Below, piece by piece: positions 42,948 through 49,931 of a stretch of 64,000 bases of DNA. The stretch is from NCBI GenBank assembly GCA_024400835.1, contig JAKSMC010000006.1, positions 34,455 through 98,454 of the forward strand. The letters run 5' to 3'. The notes below the pieces were generated by a model that saw only the letters and a program-made list of their open reading frames with translations, had not been told where the DNA came from and did not search any database. The DNA is from Bacteroidales bacterium. GTDB lineage: Bacteria; Bacteroidota; Bacteroidia; Bacteroidales; WCHB1-69. The number at the start of each line of letters is the position of its first letter. Position 1 is the first letter of the stretch. Position numbers and translations under genes: made by a program.

Positions 42948-44021
42948 ATGGAAGAAATCAACGAAGAAAAAATCAATCAAGAAGTGGAAAACATTGAAAA
43001 TGCCACCACAGAAGCAGCCGAGGCTGTTGAGCAAGATGCAGCTGTAATTGTAGAAGCCATGAAGGAAGAAGAACCTTCCTGCGATTGCGAATGCAACGTT
43101 GAAGAAGGCGACAACTGCGAAAAGAAATGCAAAAACAAAAAGCTTTGGATTATCCTGGGCGCTGTTCTCGGCGTACTGGCTATCGCAGCCATCATCTTAG
43201 CTTGCATGGGCAAGTTCTCCAAGTATCCCGGTTTCAAAAAGGACCGCGCAACTGGCCTTTACTACCAGTTCTACGGTGACATCCACGACACCGCCGCTAT
43301 GCCTAAGACCGGCGACCTCGTAGGCATCCTGTTCTCCCTCAGAGCCGGTGACTCCCTGCTCATCCCGATGATGCCCAACGAAATGATTATGGACTCCCTT
43401 TACGAAGGCGACTTCTACAACTGCATCCGTATGATGCACGTAGGCGACAGCGCCACATTCATCCTCAATGGCAAAGAGTTCTTCCAGAACTTCATGAACG
43501 GCCAGGACTATCCGTTCGGTGACGATCCGCTCTACGCCGACATCAAATTATACGGCCAACTTCCGCACGACCAATTCGTGAAAATGCAGGCCGAATATGA
43601 AAAAGCCATGAAGGAGAAACAAGGTCAGGAAGAGGCTGACATCCAAGCTTACGTTTCTAAAAACGGATTCTCCGCTCCGACTGAGGAAGGCATCTACTAC
43701 AAGACCGTCAAAAAAGGCACTGGCGCACAACCCCAAATGATGCAGGACGTTGAAGTACACTACACCGGCAGATTGTTGGACGGCACCGTGTTTGACAGCT
43801 CCGTGGAACGCGGCGAAACTTACAAGTTCACATTGGGTGCTCATCAAGTAATTCCTGGTTGGGAAATCGCCCTCAGCAAGATGCACGTCGGCGAAAAGGC
43901 CACCGTGCTCATCCCGTCCAGATTGGCATACGGCGAAAGAGGCAACTACAGCATTCCTCCGTTCTCCCCGCTGGTATTCGACATCGAACTCATCAACATT
44001 GCTGATGCTCAAGCTGAATAA
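42948..44021 (+). CDS. membrane-anchored tandem FKBP-type isomerase
   Basis: A 357-residue protein: an acidic cytoplasmic N-terminus with a Cys cluster (CDCECNVEEGDNCEKKC, 43-60), one membrane anchor at about 66-87 (LWIILGAVLGVLAIAAIILA), a degenerate FKBP-like unit at 95-210, a helical linker, and a complete FKBP domain at 245-352 (VEVHYTGRLLDGTVFDSS, HQVIPGWEIALSKMHVGEKA, IPSRLAYGERG, PPFSPLVFDIEL). The catalytic domain should face the periplasm. It follows the first FKBP gene by 80 nt; the pair may assist export or folding of surface proteins (inference). Confidence 0.88.
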   Translation: MEEINEEKINQEVENIENATTEAAEAVEQDAAVIVEAMKEEEPSCDCECNVEEGDNCEKKCKNKKLWIILGAVLGVLAIAAIILACMGKFSKYPGFKKDRATGLYYQFYGDIHDTAAMPKTGDLVGILFSLRAGDSLLIPMMPNEMIMDSLYEGDFYNCIRMMHVGDSATFILNGKEFFQNFMNGQDYPFGDDPLYADIKLYGQLPHDQFVKMQAEYEKAMKEKQGQEEADIQAYVSKNGFSAPTEEGIYYKTVKKGTGAQPQMMQDVEVHYTGRLLDGTVFDSSVERGETYKFTLGAHQVIPGWEIALSKMHVGEKATVLIPSRLAYGERGNYSIPPFSPLVFDIELINIADAQAE

Positions 44022-44036
44022 GCCAAACAAGCAAAT

Positions 44037-44068
44037 AAAAAAAGGGACTCGAATGAGTCCCTTTTTTA
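44037..44068. terminator. bidirectional Rho-independent terminator
   Basis: AAAGGGACTC and GAGTCCCTTT form a 10-bp stem with a GAAT loop, with A-run before and T-run after, so it can end both the FKBP transcript and the convergent minus-strand gene (stop at 44086). Confidence 0.85.
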
Positions 44069-44085
44069 TGGATTAAATTTCAAGA

Positions 44086-44790
44086 TTATTCTTCATCTTC
44101 ATAACCGAGCATATCCTTAACCTCTTTGGAAGCATCCTTGATATTGGTGGCATCAGAAGGACGAAGGAAGTTGCCTGCTTTGACTTTCTTGCTCGGTGTA
44201 ACTGCGGTGGCAGTCTTCACGAAAAGAATGTCTTCACCGCTGACTTCCTGATTTTGCTCAGTACACAATGCATAGCCTTTCAAGCCAGGAGCAGTAAGGA
44301 AATTGATATTGTCACCTGTCATCAGACCGTCAGTAACCCAATACACTACCGTTTCCTCTTCGTCAGTTTCGAGGTTTGTGATTTTGGCATTGACCTTTTT
44401 ACAATCATAACCACAGATGGATTTGGTTTCCTGGGTGTAGTCATAGTCAATCTTCATAGTTTCAAAGGCCTTTTGGAGTTTTTCGCCTTCTACTTCGATA
44501 AAATATTTACCATAACCAGGGATATCAATAACAGTAGTAACGTTTTTATAGTCGCCGTTGGTGATAACGGTAATGCCGACACCCATTTGATTCGCATCTG
44601 TTCGGGTGCTGTTGCCCAATAACATAACAGTTTCTGTTGACTCTGCCAATTGAGCAGCGAGGTTAGGATCAGTGCTGTTGGGAGCTGTAGTTTCGAAAGT
44701 AATCGTTCCTGCGAACGGTTTCTGTGCAAACATAGTGATGGTGCCAAACAACATGATGACAGCCATCCATAAAGTGATTTGTTTTTTCAT
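44086..44790 (-). CDS. secreted protein, DUF4412-like
   Basis: A 234-residue periplasmic or surface protein with signal peptide MKKQITLWMAVIMLFGTITMFAQ. The body is a single beta-rich domain (FAGTITFETTAPNSTDP, ETVMLLGNSTRTDANQMGVG, SICGYDCKKVNAKITN, EETVVYWVTDGL) with the Cys pair of the SICGYDC motif, as in DUF4412 and related outer-membrane-lipid-binding-like families; assignment is tentative. The C-terminus is acidic and charged. The ATG at 44790 gives the signal peptide; the longer frame crosses the -7 box at 44828-44835. Confidence 0.75.
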   Translation of the reverse strand: MKKQITLWMAVIMLFGTITMFAQKPFAGTITFETTAPNSTDPNLAAQLAESTETVMLLGNSTRTDANQMGVGITVITNGDYKNVTTVIDIPGYGKYFIEVEGEKLQKAFETMKIDYDYTQETKSICGYDCKKVNAKITNLETDEEETVVYWVTDGLMTGDNINFLTAPGLKGYALCTEQNQEVSGEDILFVKTATAVTPSKKVKAGNFLRPSDATNIKDASKEVKDMLGYEDEE

Positions 44791-44827
44791 TGTATTATGA
44801 TTTTTGTGAATAATTTCAAAAAGCGCG

Positions 44828-44835
44828 CAAAAATA
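44828..44835 (-). promoter_or_regulatory. -7 promoter box for the DUF4412-like gene
   Basis: Minus-strand TATTTTTG followed by CGCGC, 37 nt before the ATG at 44790. Confidence 0.55.
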
Positions 44836-44915
44836 GAAAAATTGTTGATTGGTAGAACAACCTGTGAAGCACACGAGCGCAGTAGAATGTCCGTGAAATG
44901 TAAAAGTTTAAATTC

Positions 44916-46019
44916 TCAGTTCCCATTCGACAAAAATTCCTCATCGGTAAGGGTTTCCAAGAAGGCTTTCAGGTCGGCGATATCGGAGGGTGAAAGCATC
45001 GTGCCGCCATCCTGGATATGGTGCATCAGCGGGCTGACGTACGGAGACGGTTGCAACTCCATGTTGTAGAACTGCAGGACTTGGTCCAGCGTTTTGAAAC
45101 GGCCGTCGTGCATATAGGGAGCCGACACGGCCACATTGCGCAGTGACGGTGCGCGGTACGCTCCCCGGTCCATCTCATCCCCAGTCACGGAATAGCGGTC
45201 GTGCGTGTCCGTAAAAACATTGTCCAAGCCGTTGTTATAGAAGAGGTTCGTTGTAAACAGCGGGGAGCCGTCACTGCCGTGGCAGTGAAAGCAGTCGGCA
45301 CCCTCCTCGGTTGTGAAGAGCACATAGCCGTGTAGTTCCTGGGGCGTGAGTTGCTCCAGTCCCCGCAGATAGCGGTCGAATTTGGAGCTGCCGGAGACGA
45401 GCGAGCGGACATACTGCGCGATGGCCTTCTGTATCCGTTCCATCGTGATTTCTTCGGTACCGAACGCGCGTTTGAAGAGTTCCGGATAGCGGCTGTCCGC
45501 GCGAATGGCGGCCACGGCACTTTCCTCAGTACCACACATTTCGTCATCCGCAGTGATGGCCATGAGCACGATATCCTCGATTCTCTGTCGGCCGGTCTCG
45601 GGATTGGACAGGCAGATGCTGCCATTCCAGAAGTAGCCCTCGTTATTGAAAACCAAGTTAGCCAGCGGCATCACGTTGTGCACAGTGGGCTTACCCGTGG
45701 AGCGCCCGCGGGCAACACCGTCGGGAAAGCGCGGATTGTCCATCCCGATGTCATAGTTGTGTGCCTTGACGTGACACGTCGCGCAGGCCATCAGCGAATC
45801 CGGATCGGAGCCCAGATAACCGCACAAATGCGGATCTTCGAACAGCATTTTGCCAAGCGCCACGCCTTCCACCGTCAGCGGATTGTCATCCGGGATGTTC
45901 AACCTGGTGGGAAATCCGTACGGAATGGAGATATCCAACGGCGTAGGTTTCTCTACCGGCTTCACGCAAGAAGAAACCAGCATTACAAGCCCAAGCAGGA
46001 AAAGCCATATCCGCTTCAT
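44916..46019 (-). CDS. di-haem cytochrome-c peroxidase lipoprotein (CCP/MauG family)
   Basis: A 367-residue periplasmic lipoprotein (lipobox MLVSSC, Cys about 18). It carries two c-type haem sites, C79-A-T-C-H83 and CFHCH in the second half, and the family segments GKMLFEDPHL, GKPTVHNVMPLANLVFNNEGYFWNG, AYRAPSLRNVAVSAPYMHDGRF and LDQVLQFYN. The family reduces hydrogen peroxide with electrons from quinol or cytochrome c, which fits microoxic exposure of an anaerobe. Some relatives oxidise other substrates. Monocistronic between convergent and same-strand neighbours; no cytochrome maturation genes nearby. Confidence 0.92.
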   Translation of the reverse strand: MKRIWLFLLGLVMLVSSCVKPVEKPTPLDISIPYGFPTRLNIPDDNPLTVEGVALGKMLFEDPHLCGYLGSDPDSLMACATCHVKAHNYDIGMDNPRFPDGVARGRSTGKPTVHNVMPLANLVFNNEGYFWNGSICLSNPETGRQRIEDIVLMAITADDEMCGTEESAVAAIRADSRYPELFKRAFGTEEITMERIQKAIAQYVRSLVSGSSKFDRYLRGLEQLTPQELHGYVLFTTEEGADCFHCHGSDGSPLFTTNLFYNNGLDNVFTDTHDRYSVTGDEMDRGAYRAPSLRNVAVSAPYMHDGRFKTLDQVLQFYNMELQPSPYVSPLMHHIQDGGTMLSPSDIADLKAFLETLTDEEFLSNGN

Positions 46020-46064
46020 ACCTATTTATTATATAGAATAACAGTATCGGAAATCAGATTCGTT

Positions 46065-48800
46065 TTAGAACAGGCTGAGTTGGTCGCCGTCATCATCGCC
46101 GCCTTCGGAGGGATCGGATTTTTCCACCTTGATATCCTTGAATATATCTTTGGCCACAGCATCGTCCACACTCTCGAGTTCCTCTTCGTTCACCTCTGGA
46201 AGTTCCTCTTCTGGTTCTTCCTCCGGTTCGTCATACGGCAGGGGTTCTACAAAAGTCACCTTCTTAATATCAGGGAAGTTGACACGTTTGCCACGGGCAC
46301 GGAAAGACATCAGTTCTACAAATTCGGCACACGAAATGATGATTTCGCTATCCTTTTCAGCCTTTTTCTCACGATAGACGACCTTGATTTGCGGCAGGTA
46401 GTCAACGGAGATACCTATAATGGTGGAGGCTCCGTCATCTGGCACAAAATCTATCTTCTTGTTTAACGTATCCGGCAGGAAGCGTTTCATATAGTACTTG
46501 TCTTCCTTCTTCTGATAATACACCGTCGTGATAATCTGTTTTTTATTCCATTTCTTAATCACGCCGAGGTCGTCTTCGAAGTGCGTCGTAAGTTCAAATC
46601 CTGTAATGCGGTAGTTACCTGATTTATAAACAGTCAGGATCTTGTCGTCTTCTTTGAAAGCGCCCAGCAGCACGCCGCGTTCCTCGGTGTTCAGTCGCAT
46701 CACGGACTCTTCAAAATAGATATTGATAGCGCTCAGTGTGGAAACGCCCTTCTGACTCATCGTAATAGAGGAGACCGGATAATGTGTCAGCAGGTTGCCC
46801 AAGGAGGCGCGGGCCTTGACAGCCAGTTTGCTGAAGTCATAGTCGAACTCCTTCTTCTTGAGTTTGGCCTTGGGTTTGAGTTTCACGCGGATAACCTCTG
46901 CTTCACCATTGGGATTGGAAGTGAAATAGAGGATTTTGGAGCCGCTCTTGCCTTTAGTCACGTCGTACTCCTTGTCGCGGGACACGCCACCGATAGCGAA
47001 ACGTTTCACCATAGTAGCACCGCCGGTACCGTTGACATACGCAAGGTTGAAGATATGACGGTCGTCGCCACGTTTGAAGACCTCGACATGCAAGATGTTC
47101 TTGCCCACGAATTTCTTATCAGCCACCTTGGTAATGATAAACTTGCCGTCCTCGTGGAAGACGATGACCTCGTCCAAATCGGAGCAGTCGCAGGCATATT
47201 CCACGCCCTCGTCTTTTTTAAGAGAGGTGCCGATAAAGCCTTCTGCTTTGTCAACATAAAGTTTCTGGTTGGCCACTGCCACGGTAGAAGCCACGATGGT
47301 ATCGAAGTTCTTGATTTCGGTAAGGCGCGGATAAGCGGCACCGTACTTCTTCTTGAGCTGGCGGAAATAGTTGATGGTATAGTCCACGATGTGGTTCAAG
47401 TGGTTCTGAACCTCATCGATGTTCGCTTCGATGTCGGCGATATCCTCTTCAGCCTTCTTGATATCGAACTTAGAGATTTTGCGTACCGGTTTTTCGCAGA
47501 GGGCGAGCACGTCCTCACGGGTAATTTCGCGGCGGAACAGATTGCGATACGGGTCGAAGGCACGTTCGATGTTGTCAACCTGGGATTCCCAGGATTCCAC
47601 ATCCTTTTCGAGTTCTTTGTAGATACGTTTTTCGAAGAAAATCTTCTCCAAGGAAATTTTGTGCCACTTGGCATCCAATTCGTCGAGTTCTATTTCGAGT
47701 TCGCGGCGCAGCAAGTTCAGGGTGTTTTCCGTATTGATGCGCAAGATATCCTTGACATTGGAGAATACGGGATGGCCGTTCCAGATGACGCAGGCATTCG
47801 TAGAATATGTGATTTCGCAATCGGTGAACGCGTAAAGAGCATCTATCGTCTGGTCTGGAGAAACGCCCGGAGCCAGATGCAGGTAGATTTCCACGTGTTC
47901 TGCGGTGTTGTCATCGATTTTCTTGATTTTGAGTTTGTCGGCATCCACTGCGGCAGTGATGGAGTTCTTGGACTCCGTGATAAGTTTGCCCGTGGTGGTG
48001 CCATAGGGGATTTCCGTGATCACCAGCGTCTTGTTATCGACGATGCTGATTTTGGCACGGTTGCGGACCTTGCCGCCCTGTGCGCCGTCCAAGTATTTGC
48101 TGACATCCACTGCGCCACCCGTCGGAAAGTCCGGGAAAATCTCAAAGTCCTCGCCTTTGAGGATGTGGATGGACGCATCTATCAATTCGTTGAAGTTATG
48201 AGGCAGAATCTTTGTGGACATACCCACGCCCACACCGTCGACGCCCTGCGCAAGCAGCAGCGGGAACTTTATCGGGAGGGCAATCGGCTCCTTGTTTCGG
48301 CCGTCGTAGGAAACCTGCCAGTCGGTGGTTTTGTGATTGAAGACCACTTCCTGTGCGAATTTGGAAAGGCGGGCCTCAATGTAACGGGGAGCAGCGGCCG
48401 GGTCGCCCGTGAGGATGTTACCCCAGTTACCCTGGGTGTCAATCACATAGTTCTTCTGGCCCATCGCCACCAATGCGGAATAGATGGACTGGTCGCCGTG
48501 CGGATGGTACTTCATCGTGTTGCCCACGATGTTGGCCACCTTGTTGAAATGTCCGTCCTCCAATTCATCCATAGAATGGAGGATACGACGCTGTACGGGT
48601 TTCAATCCGTCGTACACATCAGGAAACGCACGGTCCAGGATCACGTATGAGGCGTAGTCCAGGAACCATTCGCGGTACATGGACTGCACAAATATCACTT
48701 TATGGAGATCCGAAGGCTCACTATCATCCTCTTGCACAACGTTTTCGCCAACATTTTCGTCAACGATTTCGTCATCCAAGTTTTTAGGGTCATCTGTCAT
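46065..48800 (-). CDS. parC: DNA topoisomerase IV subunit A (ParC)
   Basis: A 911-residue type IIA topoisomerase breakage-reunion subunit. YREWFLDYASYVILDRAFPDVYDGLKPVQRRIL is the start of the winged-helix core; the active-site tyrosine is Y140 in PRYIEARLSKF, and the tower and coiled-coil follow (about 340-480). The C-terminal 430 residues are a modified beta-propeller and end in a very acidic tail (PYDEPEEEPEEELPEVNEEE) and DGDQLSLF. The start ATG at 48800 is 27 nt behind a -7 box; no parE in the window. It is ParC rather than GyrA by its lack of the GyrA-box arrangement that I can see, but the distinction is moderate. Confidence 0.9.
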   Translation of the reverse strand: MTDDPKNLDDEIVDENVGENVVQEDDSEPSDLHKVIFVQSMYREWFLDYASYVILDRAFPDVYDGLKPVQRRILHSMDELEDGHFNKVANIVGNTMKYHPHGDQSIYSALVAMGQKNYVIDTQGNWGNILTGDPAAAPRYIEARLSKFAQEVVFNHKTTDWQVSYDGRNKEPIALPIKFPLLLAQGVDGVGVGMSTKILPHNFNELIDASIHILKGEDFEIFPDFPTGGAVDVSKYLDGAQGGKVRNRAKISIVDNKTLVITEIPYGTTTGKLITESKNSITAAVDADKLKIKKIDDNTAEHVEIYLHLAPGVSPDQTIDALYAFTDCEITYSTNACVIWNGHPVFSNVKDILRINTENTLNLLRRELEIELDELDAKWHKISLEKIFFEKRIYKELEKDVESWESQVDNIERAFDPYRNLFRREITREDVLALCEKPVRKISKFDIKKAEEDIADIEANIDEVQNHLNHIVDYTINYFRQLKKKYGAAYPRLTEIKNFDTIVASTVAVANQKLYVDKAEGFIGTSLKKDEGVEYACDCSDLDEVIVFHEDGKFIITKVADKKFVGKNILHVEVFKRGDDRHIFNLAYVNGTGGATMVKRFAIGGVSRDKEYDVTKGKSGSKILYFTSNPNGEAEVIRVKLKPKAKLKKKEFDYDFSKLAVKARASLGNLLTHYPVSSITMSQKGVSTLSAINIYFEESVMRLNTEERGVLLGAFKEDDKILTVYKSGNYRITGFELTTHFEDDLGVIKKWNKKQIITTVYYQKKEDKYYMKRFLPDTLNKKIDFVPDDGASTIIGISVDYLPQIKVVYREKKAEKDSEIIISCAEFVELMSFRARGKRVNFPDIKKVTFVEPLPYDEPEEEPEEELPEVNEEELESVDDAVAKDIFKDIKVEKSDPSEGGDDDGDQLSLF

Positions 48801-48827
48801 AGGTATATGGTTTTTTTCAAGAGGGCG

Positions 48828-48835
48828 CAAAGATA
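48828..48835 (-). promoter_or_regulatory. -7 promoter box for parC
   Basis: Minus-strand TATCTTTG followed by CGCCC, 27 nt before the ATG at 48800. Confidence 0.55.
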
Positions 48836-48851
48836 CAAAATTTCTGCGGTA

Positions 48852-48873
48852 GGGGCGAATAATTATTCGCCCC
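48852..48873. repeat. perfect 22-bp palindrome (GGGGCGAATAA family)
   Basis: GGGGCGAATAA followed at once by its exact complement, in the spacer between parC and the HD-domain gene. Truncated relatives (ATTATTCG) continue to about 48897. GGGGCGAATAAT-type palindromes are widespread short repeats in bacteria. Confidence 0.7.
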
Positions 48874-48918
48874 CATTATTCGTCCCGATTATTCGCCCTT
48901 GCCTCGCACCTCTTATGA

Positions 48919-49563
48919 TTAGAAGGACCGTATCAGCACATCATCCTCATCTTCGCGTTCCAAGATGTTGGCGGCAAGATTATCGGCGCACTGTACCAAA
49001 GAGCAAAGGGGGCAAATCTCTTTAGCCTTGTTGTAATTGCCCTTGATATCAGGACTTTGGAAGGGCAGGTCCCAGGCATTCATATGCCAGCGGATGGCCA
49101 TTATTTCCTCGTCCGTGAGGTTGAAGCCCATCCGCAGGATCATAATGACGGACTTCTCACCGTGTCCTAACGGAAAGTCCTTGTAATCGACCTCATAGCC
49201 TTCGACATCCTCCCATTGTCCGAAACTGTTCTTACGCTTCTTCAAGCATTTCTTATAAATGTCAGACTTACACACATCATGCAACAGAGTGGCAATAAGC
49301 ACACTGTCTTCGGGAAGCACGTCCGTCAGTTCGGGATTCATCTCAACAAGCTGTCTGCGAAGCATTTGTCCCATCCGACACACATTCAGGGAATGTTGTG
49401 CCAGACCTCCTTCCACATTGAGATGGAACTTCGTGGATGCGGGCGCTTCAAAAAAACCATTTTCGCACAACTCGTCGATAACATCTTCAATATATTCACG
49501 CTCTGTCGCCTTTAAGAGCCTGATGATTTCATCTTTGTTCTTATCTTTTTCTATGATTTTCAT
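48919..49563 (-). CDS. HD-domain phosphohydrolase-like protein
   Basis: A 214-residue cytoplasmic protein. An HD-type metal site is visible: H of EGGLAQHSLNVCRMGQ, the HD pair in IATLLHDVCKSDIY, then GHGEKSV and the later IRWHMNAWD, the order of HD hydrolases that act on nucleotides or RNA 3' ends. Bacteroidota members are annotated only as hydrolases. Three cysteines (ICPLCSLVQC) near the C-terminus could bind metal. The ATG at 49563 is chosen because it is 20 nt behind a -7 box; the longer frame would include the promoter. Confidence 0.82.
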   Translation of the reverse strand: MKIIEKDKNKDEIIRLLKATEREYIEDVIDELCENGFFEAPASTKFHLNVEGGLAQHSLNVCRMGQMLRRQLVEMNPELTDVLPEDSVLIATLLHDVCKSDIYKKCLKKRKNSFGQWEDVEGYEVDYKDFPLGHGEKSVIMILRMGFNLTDEEIMAIRWHMNAWDLPFQSPDIKGNYNKAKEICPLCSLVQCADNLAANILEREDEDDVLIRSF

Positions 49564-49583
49564 ATTGGTAAAATTTAAGGCGG

Positions 49584-49591
49584 CAAAAATA
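49584..49591 (-). promoter_or_regulatory. -7 promoter box for the HD-domain gene
   Basis: Minus-strand TATTTTTG followed by CCGCC, 20 nt before the ATG at 49563. Confidence 0.55.
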
Positions 49592-49667
49592 GGATTTTCG
49601 GCCATACTTTGATGTGCTCCCATCCCTGCCGCGGTCCCCTATCGCATCGCCCGTATTACTACAGAGA

Positions 49668-49689
49668 TTCAACCCCTAATGGGGTTGAA
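49668..49689. repeat. 22-bp palindrome TTCAACCCC-TAAT-GGGGTTGAA
   Basis: Perfect 9-bp arms with a 4-nt loop. It could be a factor-independent stop for minus-strand transcripts entering from the right or a short dispersed repeat; no T-run follows on either strand. Confidence 0.6.
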
Positions 49690-49803
49690 GTAGTTGTATA
49701 AAACAGGAGAAAAGAAAAAAAAAGCTAAAAATCACATTGAATCATGTAACATTTTTGGCCATTCGGCACGTCTCCAACACAAGAGCGCAAGTCCGCTGAA
49801 ATT

Positions 49804-49819
49804 CACATAAAATTATGTG
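49804..49819. promoter_or_regulatory. possible operator upstream of the type B adhesin gene
   Basis: CACATAA and TTATGTG are exact inverted 7-mers with an AA spacer, 66 nt upstream of the -7 box. The shape is that of a dimeric regulator site; no regulator is identified. Confidence 0.35.
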
Positions 49820-49884
49820 AGATTTTTAATTTTAAAGATTTTAAAAAAAATATCAACAGATGATTTTTAATAATTATTTTTTCT

Positions 49885-49892
49885 TAAGTTTG
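49885..49892 (+). promoter_or_regulatory. -7 promoter box for the type B adhesin gene
   Basis: TAAGTTTG fits TAnnTTTG, 39 nt before the ATG at 49932; overlapped on its left by the inverted repeat CTTAAGT/ACTTAAG. Confidence 0.5.
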
Positions 49893-49931
49893 CAGCGTTT
49901 TTTACTTAAGCAAAACAGTAAATTTATAGAT

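Larger units (their letters stand above)
49592..49931. other. intergenic region upstream of the type B adhesin
   Basis: No gene. It holds a 22-bp palindrome (49668-49689), a 16-bp inverted repeat CACATAAAATTATGTG (49804-49819), a -7 box (49885-49892) and a 7-bp inverted repeat CTTAAGT/ACTTAAG (49883-49889 and 49904-49910) around the expected transcription start. The rest is AT-rich. Confidence 0.6.

Noticed and set aside
46782..48650. A 622-codon open frame on the plus strand antisense to parC.
   Set aside because: It is a shadow of the parC coding frame; its translation is biased to Val, Phe and His and has no domain, whereas parC has a complete set of motifs.
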